Positions 47,008 to 58,826 of a DNA stretch of 64,000 nt are shown piece after piece. The translations under genes were made by a program, and so were the position numbers. This DNA comes from Desmodesmus armatus. Taxonomy: Eukaryota; Chlorophyta; Chlorophyceae; Sphaeropleales; Scenedesmaceae. Location of the stretch: assembly GCA_007449985.2 (NCBI GenBank), contig VIIQ02000596.1:124001-188000 (forward strand). Reading direction: 5' to 3'. Under the pieces are notes generated by a model. It saw only the letters and a program-made list of their open reading frames with translations. It did no database searches and was not told where the DNA came from. Every line of letters begins with the position of its first letter. The first letter of the stretch is position 1.

Positions 47008-48946
47008 ATGCAGCCGCTGTCAGGGGTCGTTCTGTTGCTGGGCGCGCCCGGGGCAGGGAAAAGTCTGCTCGGTCGGTTGCTCCATCACGCTCATGCGCAC
47101 TCTGTGCACGCCTTCGTGAATGTCGGACATCTCCTTAGGGCCACCGGCAAGGTGGATGACCACCTGCAACACCCCAGCAGAGCCAGCAAAGCAGCTCTCA
47201 CCTTGTCTGCCCGTGGGATTCTGTCGGAGGCCTGCCGAGACTTCAAGGCCGCCTGCGCAAGCAACACGTAGGTGACGCAGTGAATTTGTGCTAGTGGTTT
47301 ACTTGAGACCACGGCACGGCCCTTGCTGACCAATCTTTTCCTTCCCCAATCCTTGCATTGTTGCTGCGCAGTTCTCCGCTGCCCCAGGTGCTGCTGTTGG
47401 AGTGTGTCAAGGAGCTTGATGATGCCTTCACCCTGATGCAAGTCTTGGAGGAGCACGACCTGACTCTGCAGCAGGTGAGTGTGCCAGCAGGGTGTCCAAG
47501 GGCCATGATGACCCGGGGCCTCTTGCTTGAGGAATGGGGTGGCTGGCAGCTGCCTGAAAGAGCATGCAAACCCAACCCAATTTTCAGAACATGGACAAAG
47601 CAAATGCAGTTGCATCATCCTTCCTTTTCCAATTCCCTGCTACTTTTTCGGCTCATACCAGCTGTTGTGCCCTGTGGAGTGGTGGTGCTGGGTCAGGGAG
47701 CTCATGACGTCAGGTGGCTTGATACAGCAAAGCCTTTGGCATGAAGTTCATGCCAACAGCCCCCTTGCGCTGACCGTCTCTGGCCGCTGCTTGCAGGTGC
47801 TGTACATCCCACAGGAGAGGCATGAGGATGATGATGACACTGACAACAGCACGACACAGCTGCTGCTTCAGTGCCTGGCCACCCTGCAGGCCAAGAGTGC
47901 CAGCAGCATGTATGACAAGTACCGTGAGGGCACAGCAATGACAGAGCAGCGTCAGGGGAAGTGGCAGCGCAACATGGCTGCGCTGCTCGAGTTCTTCTCC
48001 TCTCTGGGTGTGCTGGCCGAGGTTGCTGCTTGGGAGTGCCCTCCTGCAGCAGCCGCTGCTGCAGCAAGCAGCAGCAGCACAGCAGACAGTACCAGTGCGT
48101 TGGCGGGTGCAGCAGACAGTAGTACCTCAGAGGCAGAGGCCCCCGCTATGCTGCTGCAGCCTCCACATGGCACCCTGGCTGCATTGGGCTATGCCACAGC
48201 ATGTGAGGACCCCAGCCGCTGCTGGCTGGCACAGGTTGGCTGGTGCAGGGGTGTCACTGGGAGCCTGCATGCACTGAATGCATGGCTGACGCCAGACCGG
48301 GGCTCCTCCCGGCCGTACGCGACCGGCAGCAGCAACAGGGAGCGGCTGCAGCCTTTCCTAGCAGCCAAGTTCATTGAGCCTGTGACCTCCCGCTGCCTTG
48401 TCACGTCTGCAGCAGAGCGCCAGCAGGTGATGGCTTATGCATCAGCAGTTACAGGTCTGCACAGCAGCAGCAGCCCCAGCTTTGGCCTCAAGCCCCAAAC
48501 TCCTGCCAGCACCGCCAGCAGCTGCGGCGGCAGTGCCACCACTGGCACCATCACCTTCAGTGCCCACCCTGACACTGGCAGCAGTAGCAGCAGCAGCTGG
48601 TCAGGTGGGTTCCACCAGGTGATGCCTGTGCCAGAGCAGTCTGTGTCTTCTATGGCCGATGCCCGCTGGGTTGCTGTGCCTGGCCGCTACATGGTCTCAC
48701 ACAAGTGTGACGGCACGCGCTGCCTGCTGGTGGCAACAGCGGATGACAGCCAGCACTGCTACCTGATCAACAGGGCAGGCATGGTGTACAGGTACTCCTA
48801 CAAGCCGCTGCCAGCTGCTGCAGTGCAGCTGCAACCTGGGGAGATGCAGGAGAGCAACTCTTCCCAGCTGCTGCGTCCGCAGGGGTCAGCGGTCAGCAAC
48901 AGGCAGCACACAGGCTTGGCAAACAGAGCTGCCCAGCATGATGACT

Positions 48947-48986
<40 letters not shown>

Positions 48987-51900
48987 TGCAGCAGCAGCAG
49001 CATCAAGCCTCGCCAGTGACAGCCAGCTGCCAAGCAACGTGTGTGACAGGGGCACCAGCGCCCCTGCACAGGCTGAGAGAATCACCACAGCTGCTCCTGG
49101 TGGTTGTTCAGCAGGAATGGTCCCACGGCTGCCTGCGGCAGCATACAGCACTGCCCAGGCCACTGGCAGCCACGGCACAGGCTGCTGCAGTCACACCCTG
49201 CCAGCAGGCACTGTGCTTGACGGGGAGCTTGTGTGGCTGCCAGCCAGCACTGGCTCTGACAGCAGCAGCAGCAGCAGCAGCAGCAGCTCCTCAGGCAGTA
49301 AGGTGGGGCACTTCCTGGTGTTTGATGTGCTGAGCCTCGGCGGCATGCAGGTTTGGCAGCTCCCCCTGCAGGAAAGGTTGGCCGTGCTGCAGGCGCGCCT
49401 GCAGCTGCCAGTAGCAGGTGCTACCACGCTGCCAGCACCGGCCGTGGCAGCGTCTCAAAATACCACCAGTTGTGGGATTAGCGCTGCTCCCACAGCTGCT
49501 GCAGGAGGCAGCGGTAGCAGCAGTGCTGGCAGCGCTGTGGCAGCAGCTGCAGCAGCAGGCACCACTGGCAGTGCTGGCAGCACTTCAGGCAGCGGCAGCG
49601 GCAGCACCACATCACAGCCTTCTGGTGTGCACATCTCAGTGTCAGAGTTGGCTGTAAGCCCAACTCGTCCGTTCCACACGGCAACCACCCGTGTGGAGGT
49701 CAAGGTGAACTTAGCCCTTGACAAAAAGCAGCAGGCTCCGCTCAGCACAGATGACACCATCAGCCTGCTGTTCAAGCCCCACCTTGACGTCTCAGAGGCA
49801 TCACTGCAGCAGCTTCAGGCACAGCAGCAGTCCGGCAGCTTCCCCTTCCCCACAGACGGTCTTGTGTTCACACCCAAGGCAATGCCCTATGCGCTGGGCA
49901 TACAGCAGCTGCTGATCAAGTGGCAGTCACCGCAGCAAACAGCAGCAGACCTGACGGGGCGGCAGCTGCAGCAGCAATGGGGCTATCACATGTACGAACA
50001 TGTCGAGCAGGCAGTAGGGTTTGACGCTGCCACCAAAGCAGCGGCAGCAGTGCGTAACTCCCTGCAGCAGCTTCCCCCCGGCTTAGTGTATGAATGTGTC
50101 AAGCTGACCGAGGCACATGTCAGCAGGCCAGCCAGCACAGCAACCAGCACTGGTGCCTCCACCAGCACCACCAGCACCACCAGCACCACCAGCACCACCA
50201 GCACGCGCCGGCAGAACCAGGTGCCTGACAAGAGTGTATGGCTGCCGCAGTCTGTGCGCTGGGACAAGGCTTCCGGCAACGATCCCAATGTTCTGGCTGC
50301 AATCGAGCAGCGGCTGCTGCGCCCAGCACTCTCCTGCATCAGTCATGAGCAGCTGCTGCAAGCTGTGCGTCAAGTGCAGGAGTATGTGGTTCTCCCACAG
50401 TCCTGCGCAGGACTCGCATGCGAGGCTGAGTCAGCACCAGAGGTCAGCACATCCAGCAAGCAGTCAGGCAAGCCAGGGCCCTCACGCAGCAGCATTAGTA
50501 CCGCTGCTTGTCCGGGCCGCGCTGTCAGCAGCTGCAGCAGTGCGCCCTCCACAACTACCACACCAGCAGTAGCCACTGCAGGTGGCCCTGGCAGGAGCAG
50601 CTCTGTTGGTGGCAGCAGTAGCACTGCTGGCAGCAGCGGCAGCAGGAGGCAGCACCCAGCCCGAACCATGCCATTTGACGAGCTGTATGCTGCAGTGCAG
50701 GCAGCTGTGGCAGCAGGCGAGGTGGAGTGCACAGTTGACGAGAATTCAGGCCTTGAGGTGTACTGCTACAACATGTCAGAGTCACCCCGCAGTTCTACTG
50801 CAGCACTGTGCAGGGGGCTGGTGCTGCACCCTGACAGCAAGACAGTGGTGGCGACACCCTTTGTGCGCTTTGACAACCTGAAGCCAGAGCAAGTTGGGCT
50901 GCAGCAGAAGGTAGGGTCTTGCTGCTGCTACAAGTGCTGGCCCAAGCAAGCGCCTTGCACTGCCAGTGTGCTAGTGCATACATTGACCTTGAGGCTCCAA
51001 ACTGCGCGCAGCTCTGCATGCAACTCAGTTGTGCACAGTGTGTGCACTATGCTACAGGGTGTTCCAAAACTGCTAGTGTTCAGCACTGCTCAGGATGAAT
51101 CTGGACGCCAGCTTTGTCTGCACTGCAATAGCGCTGACCAAGTTTGTGTACCCCCCTAAAACATGCAGTCCCTTCGTTTGTCACCAACCACTAGCAGTAG
51201 CATATCCCATTGGGCAGCAAAATAACCTTTTGCACCTCTGGACTGGCGTTTTGATGCTGGTGTGCACCTTTCGGCACTGCAGGCATCTGAAGGCCCTGGC
51301 CAGACCAGCCCTGCCAGCATGAGCCCCAGCCAGGTCTCAAGTAGCAGCAGCACCCGCATGCGGGAACTGCTGCGCAGCAGTTCAGGCCAACAGGCTGGGC
51401 CACTTGCAGGCAAAGGCCGAGGTCCCAAACGCAGCACTGCTGGTAGGAGAGGAGGCGCCAGCAGCAGCTACACCCCTCCACTCACCGCTGCTGAGAGGGC
51501 CGAGCTGGAGCTGGCTAAGGAGCTTTCTGAGGCAGACTTCAAAAACCTGCAGCTGTACCGCCTGTGGGCTAGCGAGCCGCCAGCATCTGCTAGCTTCAAG
51601 CTGGATGGCTCCCTCATCATCGCCTTTGTGTGGAGGGGCCAGCTGTTTACCTGCACACGGCGCAGGATGACATCTGAGCAGGTGTGCTGTTGCCCCGGTT
51701 GGTGGGGTGGCTTGCCTACTTACGTGCGGGGCAGTGCTGTTTAACAGTTGCTGCCCTTGGTTGGTTGCACTTCCGGGCTTGGAAGGCGGCTGGCGCTACC
51801 AGCGACTAGTTACTAACACTGCTGAGCAGTGTATGACGGTGGTGTGGGGTGCAATTGCAGACTCTCTGCGGCAGCGGCTGTGCATGTACAGCAACAGGAC

Positions 51901-53682
51901 TGCAGTAACTCAATTGCTATCAAGCCTGTGTGATACAGGCCACCTGCATATCTGTGCACAGCCATGGCAAAGTCAGCTTGTGTGCTGCGGTCACCTCGGA
52001 GGTACTACCTCATGCAGTGCATGCCATGCACCTGGGGGTTCACAGATAGTGCATGCCTGAAGGATCCCGCCTACCAACAGCTCACTCTACACATTCCGTC
52101 TGCATCTGACTTTCCTGCAGGCTGTCTGGGCCCGGCACTGGCTGCACCAGCACGCCAACCTCGGCACCCTACAGCCAGGCTGGACCTACATGTTTGAGGC
52201 ACTCTACAGGGACAACCGCCACGTTGTGCCCTACCACTTTGAAGCCCTCGTTCTGCTGGGTGCTGTGGACCCCACAGGCCGCGAGCTGCCCTCTCCTGCT
52301 GCCCTCCAGCAGCTGGCAAGGCAGCTGGGTGTCATGGCAGTGCCCTGTGTGGAGGGCACCACCTCTGAGCTCACAGCCAGGCTCTCACAGGGCTGCCGTG
52401 GCCTGACAAAAGCCAGCAGCGATGCCAGCAGCAGTAAGAGCAGCACCGTTGGCACTCGCGGCAGGATCCCAGGATTGGTGACTCTAGGGTTCAGCAGCCA
52501 ACTTGGGAGCCCTGCCAGCAGCAGCAGCTCTAGCAGCAGCGCTGGGAAGCCAGCGGCCTTCGAAGGCTGGGTGCTGCAGGACCATGCAACAGGCCAGCGC
52601 AGCAAGCTGGTGCAGGAAGCCTTCCTGCAGACCGGCCATGCTGCCAGCCAGCTGCTGCACCCCTGGCAGTGTGGGATGCTGTGTACTGTGGAAAGAGCCG
52701 TGCTGAGCGGCTCATGCATGGACTGCCAGCACACTACCAGCAGGAGGTGGATGCTGTGCTCACTGCGCTTGAGCAGCAGTTCTGGGCTGTGCAGCAGCAG
52801 CTCAACCGGGACCTACAGGTCTCTTGGCTGCTTCCCAGTGCTGCAATGGGTGCAGCAGCGGTTGTTGTGGGGGTTCTGCAGGGCGCAGGGGGTGAAAGGT
52901 CGACCTTTCTGCCGCAAACGTCTTTTGATCCCTCTGCAGTCGCCACCGCGCTGGACAGCGCTCCAGCAGGGCCAGAGGAGGACAGCAGAGACCTCATCCC
53001 TACCAGCAGCAGCAGTGGGGGCGTAGCCACCAGTGGTGCTGGCAAGCAGGCTGCTGCTGTGCCAGGCGCGCACACAGAGCTGCCTGCACCCACTATCTCA
53101 CACGCCCAGGCCTACACAGAAGCCCTGCAGTATGCCCAGCTCAAGGCTACAACCTGTGTGCGCAGCATGTTCATGAAGACAGCTTCCTCTGACTCCAGCA
53201 CAGCCTACAGGAGCCGCAGCAGCAGCAGTAGCGCCTGTCAGCCAGCACCCAGCCTGCGGGGACTGCTGCTGTCCTGCATCAAGCCCAGCTCAGACGGCAC
53301 CTTGCCTGGCTACACCCCTTCGCCAGCGTTCCAGCAGACCTACTATAAGGGCTGGGCCCAGGGCCCGCGGCAAGGCAGGGTGTCTGTGCTGGCTGGGGAG
53401 CCGCTGATCCACAGCATGCTAGATGACCAGGCACTCATGGCTGTGCTGGGGCTGGTGCAGGAGCGCAGGGATGTGGGCAGGGCGCTGCTTGTGTGCAGGG
53501 CATGGAGCAAGCTCCTGCAGGGGGATGCAGGGTTCAGGGCAAAGGCACAGGATTATGAGAACAGCAGGGGCAGCAGGGCAATACGGTCCTACAGCCCTGT
53601 CAGTGACTATGATGACTACGTTGAATACAATCACCACCTGTATGGTGGCTGCTCAGACCACAGCGGTTACGGGAGTATGTAA
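47008..53682 (+). CDS. Fusion protein: adenylate-kinase-like P-loop domain, mRNA guanylyltransferase, Rnl1-type RNA ligase
   Basis: Exons 47008-47267, 47372-47474, 47797-50910, 51283-51681 and 52121-53682; about 1812 aa. Residues 12-19 are a Walker A loop (GAPGAGKS) followed by FVNVGHLLRATG, as in nucleoside-monophosphate kinases. The 3.1-kb exon holds a full guanylyltransferase: motif I KCDGTR (Lys424), III VLDGELV, IIIa FLVFDVLSLGG, IV TDGLVFTP, V LLIKWQS, then YECVKLTE and SVRWDKASGNDP of the OB fold. The same exon starts the ligase (YCYNMSESPRSSTAALCRGL, ATPFVRFDNLKP). Exon 4 has FKLDGSLIIAF (Lys1265) and RRMTSEQ; exon 5 has TYMFEALYRDNRHVV, LVLLGAVDPTG and EGWVLQ. Those are phage T4 Rnl1-family blocks. 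The C terminus has an F-box-like stretch. Ser/Ala runs separate the domains. The frame jumps at about 52668-52672; one missing base explains it. Roles are inferred: RNA 5'-end phosphorylation, capping and sealing. Confidence 0.8.
48949..49005 (+). repeat. CAG run encoding poly-Ala in the capping/ligase protein
   Basis: Near-pure CAG triplets read in frame as Ala, inserted in the guanylyltransferase between motif I and motif III. Likely length-polymorphic. Confidence 0.75.
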
Positions 53683-55086
53683 TTGCCAGCTCTAGCTGCT
53701 GCTGCAAGCTTGATGGTCCACCTCTCATGGCCAGTACACGGCATGCACAAATGCTGATGGCACCATGAAGGGCTCTCACAGCAGTGCAAGCGCCATGCCT
53801 GCATATTCTGCAAGCGGCAAAGGACCGCCTTTGAACAGCTGTGGCGGTTCTGCAGCCGTAACCTGGTTTGGGCTGGGACTTGGATGTCGTCCATGACAGC
53901 TGTGGGTATGGCGGCTGTAGTGCTGGTACTAAGGTTCGAGCAGCTGCCCTGTTTTCAATGGGCATGACAGCACTGATGATGGCCTCTGTTGTTGTTGGCT
54001 TTGCCTGTCAGAGTGTCTACCTTGCTGCCAGAACTGACGCAGCTTTGTTGAGGCACAAGTTGAGTAGCACCAAGTTGAGTGACCGACAGATTGACAGTTG
54101 GATTTTGAGTTGCTGGATGAATTGCCTCAGACTGTGATAGTTGCCACCTGGTATCTCTTCAAGCAAGGACAGCTTGCCCATCAGTCATAACTCACTTTGA
54201 AAGTGCAACACACTGGCGCAACCAGTGGTCACTGTGCTTTGACACATAACATGCACATGCACGGCAGCCACACACTGCAGTGATTGCCTTGAGCTACCGT
54301 AGCTGGCAGTGCCAGTGTGAGCACCAGAAAATGCTTGTGCTGGAAAGGCAAAGCTACTTGCTTTGAACTCTTGCCAGCACTGCAAACCTCAGAAGTGACT
54401 CAGCCACAGGCCAACAGGCTCCACACCCTCTGAGCGGGATGAAGCTGAGTGCGGTTCAGACTGCATGCACTGCAGACACACTGACTGTTCACATCAGGCC
54501 GCACCATGCTGGTGCGGCCTGCCAAGCTGCACGTCACATGGTAAAGTGACATGAATGGGCACTGTCTAATTTTTTGCATTTGAAAGCGCGCATGCCTGAG
54601 CAATGGAGGTGTCCGCGTCTTCCCTACAGCCCTGCTTGAAGGCTTGCGTGCAGCAGGAACTGGCCTGTCCCAGCACAGCAGTGACGCTGACTGTATATCA
54701 CACAACGAGAGAGAGGCGCAGTCGGTCTGAAAGAGGGCAACTTTTAATCTCCAACAGGGCAGGGGACAGTTTCAGGGGTGGGGTGGGGGGGTGTCAGGGG
54801 GGTCACACACTGTGACTGATGTCCTTGTTAGCTGCACTTAAGCCTTCTGGATGTGCAAAATCACGTCACAAATGCATGCCTCTATCCTCGCCTGCCAGCT
54901 GCGGTATCCAAACTTGAGACCTTGAGACCTAGTGCATCACGGGTCAGGCCTTGACCTGAGTTACCCCCGGCAGCACAACCAACACCGAACGGCCACGATC
55001 AAAGCTAAAAACCTCTCACCAAGTCGAACAGAGCTTTGCGCTGGCTCCAGCAGTTTTGACCGTTTGCTGCCTCTCGCAGCCTGGCC
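53683..55086. other. Spacer with a strong hairpin
   Basis: Downstream of the fusion gene (TGTAA overlaps the stop near 53679) and upstream of the Gln-rich gene. The inverted repeat is listed separately. Short frames here lack motifs. Confidence 0.5.
54495..54521. repeat. Inverted repeat, 12-bp arms and 3-nt loop
   Basis: CAGGCCGCACCA, TGC, TGGTGCGGCCTG: a perfect hairpin in the spacer, about 0.8 kb after the fusion gene. Confidence 0.75.
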
Positions 55087-56370
55087 ATGGACGAGGACGT
55101 GCGTAATCCTTTCGGCTATGCGACCCCTCCTGGCAGCCCTGATCACCAGGTTGCAGCCTGCCCTGGTGGGGCCACAGCCAACAGCTGGGAGACCACGGTG
55201 CGTGTTGGCTGGTTGCTGTTGAGAACGGCTCAGAGGAATGCACCCGTTCTGTTTGCGCATCACGTTGGCCGCTTGAGGGCAGGTCCACGGTCATAGTGCT
55301 TGACTTTCTGATGATTGCATATTCGTTGCGCCTTTGCCCCTTTCCGCCGTGTGCAGCCCTCTGGCAGCCCACAGAACGCAGAGGGATCACCCAACGTGCC
55401 CCTGGTGCCGTTCGGTGGGCCCCCAGGCAGAAGCTGTCCTGCTGCACCAAAGAAGGGGAGACCCCCCAGCGACTTCTATGATGTGAGTTGATAGCAGGGC
55501 AAGAGCTCAGGGCCTCTAAGCAGCCGTGACCACGACAAGGAGTGGCTGAAGGGTCTTTGTATGCATCTTGTTGTGCTTGAGTACGCCCGAGACAGCAGGC
55601 ATGCCCCGCTGCTTGCAGATTCAGCATTCAGCAGGGCACTGTGTGCTAATCCCTGCTGCGGCAGCAACCCACTCTCCCTGCCATGGTTGCCTGTATGCAC
55701 ACGTTGGCATGATGCGTAGATGCGCTGTACGTTGTCAGCCATGCTCATCCACCCTTTGCGATCCTGCCTGCAGCACGTGTCAGGTGATGCACCCATCCGG
55801 CGGTTGAGCTTCGCAGCAGCTGACAGCGCCTGTGTCAGCCCTGAACCGTCTGGCGACCACGCCATGGACAGCATGGACGAGGACATGCGGTTGGACCAGG
55901 AGGCGCAACAGCAGCAGGAAAGTTGGCCACAGCAACAGCAGCCAAGCCCTGCTGCAGCAGCGCAGTTCAGCAACCTGCACATCCCGCAGCAGGTGCAGAA
56001 TCAAGAGCAGTTGCTGCTGTCGCCATCGCCGCCCCCGGTGCAGCAGCTGTTTTCACAGCAGCATAGCCAGCACACCCAGCTGTTCTCACAGCAGCCAGGC
56101 CAGCTGTTCTCACAGCAGAGCCGTGGTCAGCAGCTGCACAGGCCGACGAGCGTCCAGCAGCAGCTTTTTGCACCGTCGCCCTCCCAGCGGCGGCCCCAGC
56201 AGCTGTTTCCTGGCCAGCCCCTGCCGCAACAGCAGCACCCGCAGCAGCAGTTGCAGCCCCACCAGCAGTTGCAGCAGCAGGCCATGTGGGGCAACCCCAT
56301 GTCGCCAGCAGGGGCCCCCCGCCCTCCTGCCATGCAGGGCAGCACGACACCAGCACGCCTGTTCCGCTAG
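55087..56370 (+). CDS. Small Gln-rich protein with LFSQQ repeats, function unknown
   Basis: Exons 55087-55197, 55357-55482 and 55774-56370, phase 0 throughout, giving 277 aa. The start MDEDVRNPFGYATPPGSPDH is followed by Pro/Ser/Gly sequence with GSP motifs and a DFYD segment. Exon 3 begins HVSGDAPIRRLSFAAADS, has a second MDSMDEDM acidic motif, and then becomes Gln-rich with QLFSQQ, QLFAPSP and QLFPGQP repeats, ending TTPARLFR. TPP, GSP and RRLSF sites look like proline-directed and basophilic kinase targets. No enzymatic domain and no signal peptide; a nuclear or cytosolic scaffold or transcription-related role is possible but unproven. I do not recognise the family. The ATG at 55087 is the first in a good context. 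Confidence 0.65.
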
Positions 56371-58100
56371 AGAGTGTGGTGTGAAGGGGCGAACGGTCGA
56401 CCGTCTGGTCCTGAAATGTGTGCTGGCGCCTGCAGGACAGACTTCTGAGCGACAGCTTGTATACGTCCCAGCGTACTGACCTGGTGATTTGTGTCAGCAC
56501 CCGGTGTACTGGTGGCCAGGCTGACATTTTGCAGGACAGTCAACAGCCTGCTTGGCTGGGCCTGGCTTTCAACAGATGGTGTGTTATTCTCGTCTCTGGG
56601 GCTCGTGGTCTGACCCTGTTGCATAAGTTTTCCTTCGCATGGGTGTGCCATTGCACTTGTACAGTTATCAGTGTTTGCAGCCTATGGTCTGGTCCGCTGT
56701 GACAAGGCCTTGTTTGAGTGTCAGTTTGCTATGTCCGCGACGCCAGCCTGTGCTGGGCGCCGCCCCGGCATGTTTGTGGTGGTCTTGCACTCAGCTGCTG
56801 AGGTCTTTTGAGTGAGAGCGTGGCCAACTGCTGCACAGACAGTTGTTGACCAAGCACCCCTTTCCTGTCTTCCTGCTTGTTGGCAAATCCAGCGCCAAGC
56901 CTATCTCCCTTGCGACGCTCTGCTCTGATGACTGGAGGCTCACAGGCTGTGTTGTGTTGCTCTGACCTGATAGTGGGGATGCCTCCTGTCCTAGGCCCAT
57001 TGTGAATTGCATGGTAGACAGGGATTGTGTGGGTGACAACAGTCTGTTCGGGGATGCCGCCAGTGGCGCTTGGACCACATGCGCAGTGTCGTCCAGAGAA
57101 TCACAGTTGCATCAATAGCTTGCATGGGGCTGCCTGCATCATCTGGGGGCTTCCTGCAAGTGTCTGTCGCTGGACAGCAGCGGTGCGTCCTTGTCCCAGC
57201 GGCCAGCCTGGCAGTTCACAGGACGTGCTCTTCACCCTCCTCTTGCACTGTGGCGTGCTGCAACCGGCCACCTGATGTTTTGACTGTGCCTATCTCTCTT
57301 TGTCAAGGGGTTGGTGGCCTCACGCACTAGCAACCCGGGTACCCTGGTGTCAGGGGCGGGAGGCTGGGCCGTCTACATAGGTTTGCCTGGGCAGTTGGCA
57401 GTTTCATGTAGCTGGTGTGCTTGGGCGCAGTGTGGCCCCATGCATGGTACCAGCAGCGCTGGGGCGACAGTACCTGCTCACTAGGCCCTTTGCGGTGGTG
57501 GCGTGGCCTTTACTTTGAACGAGTCCTGATCGCACATGTGGGACAGTGTTGGCAGCTGATTGATGTGAGTGTTTGTGTGGGCTGGTATCCAGGTAGCTGG
57601 CTAGTGTGACTGCCATAGATTGCAGTCACAGCAATTTTTGGGGCAAGCCGCAGCGCCCCTTTCTCTGACCCCATCGCCCTGTGACCATACATGTATGGCT
57701 TGTGAACATGTCACGGTTGATTGAGGTTGTGCTTTTCGGTCGCACAGCAATGGTGAGATTCATGTAACGACTAGTTGCTTTGTGGCTGTTTCAGGAGGCA
57801 GCACCGTGCAAGAGGCTTGCCATACGGTTGCCACAGGGTGCCGCACCCACTGCTGTTGCTTCACACCGCTCTGTCAACCAGCAGATGTGTCTTACAGGAT
57901 GTACTGTTGCCGGGGTGAATCTGGTGATGTTGCAAGCTGCAAGCCTGTCACACACGTGATTGGATAAGCAGGTCTGTTACTTTGTGGCTTGCAGCACTGA
58001 TCAGATTTGAGTGTGCCAAAGGGGGGGTACCCTGTGGTTGTGCCACACCCTACCCCCTCCTGGAGCCGTAAGAGCACCAAACCGCAAACGCATGCTAGGG
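56371..58100. other. Spacer without supported gene
   Basis: Presumed long 3' UTR or intergenic space between convergent genes (Gln-rich gene on plus, orphan gene on minus). No family-like frames were seen. Confidence 0.45.
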
Positions 58101-58826
58101 TCAATGGGTCTTCATGTTGTTGTTGTTGCTGCTGCTGCCAAACATGCAGCAAGGATTCAGGTGGTCAGCAACAGCTAGATTTCCTGCCTGGCGCCGCCGC
58201 CACCAATCTTCCATATGCTGCTGCGTCAGAGGGAAATCGCCAGGGTAGAGGCCTGTAACACTTTGCAGAACATCCCAAAGCTGCGTCTTGCTGGGTTTCT
58301 GCCCTACCTGCTGGTGCTGCTGCTGCAGCACTGCGTTAATTGCTGAGGTGGGCTGCCACAGGACTGCATCTAGCTGCTCTACCAAACTGACCATATACTG
58401 CACTACGTGCCTGATCGTGCAGCTGCTGCCTGACCCTTCCTGTGCCTGTTCTACTTCTTCGCATAGCAGCCCTATCCAATTGTCTTTTGTGCCGCTGAGC
58501 TGCTGCTTTCCTCGCCCAGGCTGCACTGAGTTGTACTCCTTGCAGATGTCAGGCCACTCGCGTTCATAGTAGTAATTCAGGATAGCTGCATGTGTCAGCA
58601 GTCACAGTTCAGTTGTGAGGCCATGTCTGGCGCACTACACTGCTGTAGGGGGGTGCAGTGTGAGTTGCTGCTGCTGCTGCTGCTGCAGCAGTGTGGTTAC
58701 TGCAGCTTTGCGGCAGTATTAAGAGCTGCTTGACCTACAGCAGCTTCCAGTATAGTTGGTGGATATTGACCCACCTTTCTGCCGGGCATTGAATACCAGA
58801 TTATCACTGTTCCCTCCTGCTGACAT
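58101..58826 (-). CDS. Two-exon orphan protein
   Basis: Exon 1 (58826-58775) encodes MSAGGNSDNLVFNARQK; exon 2 (58585-58101) continues AILNYYYEREWPDICKEYNS and ends in NNNN and KTH. GT-AG borders and phase 1 agree; 178 aa. Distinct blocks are NWIGLLCEEVEQAQEG, TIRHVVQYMVSLVEQLDAVL, KTQLWDVLQSVTGLYPGDFP and QQHMEDWWRRRQAG. The aromatic, helical and charge pattern looks like a real folded protein rather than low complexity, which is unusual here. I cannot assign a family; a transposon-derived or giant-virus-derived small protein is conceivable but unsupported. No signal peptide or membrane segment. Confidence 0.6.

Noticed and set aside
52819..52939. Candidate intron inside the last exon of the fusion gene
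   Set aside because: CAG|GTCTCT and CTCTGCAG borders exist, but removal (121 nt) shifts into a frame with no sensible protein, whereas reading through stays open to the stop.
53868..54137. Possible small membrane protein after the fusion gene
   Set aside because: One short hydrophobic stretch only; composition like surrounding noncoding DNA.
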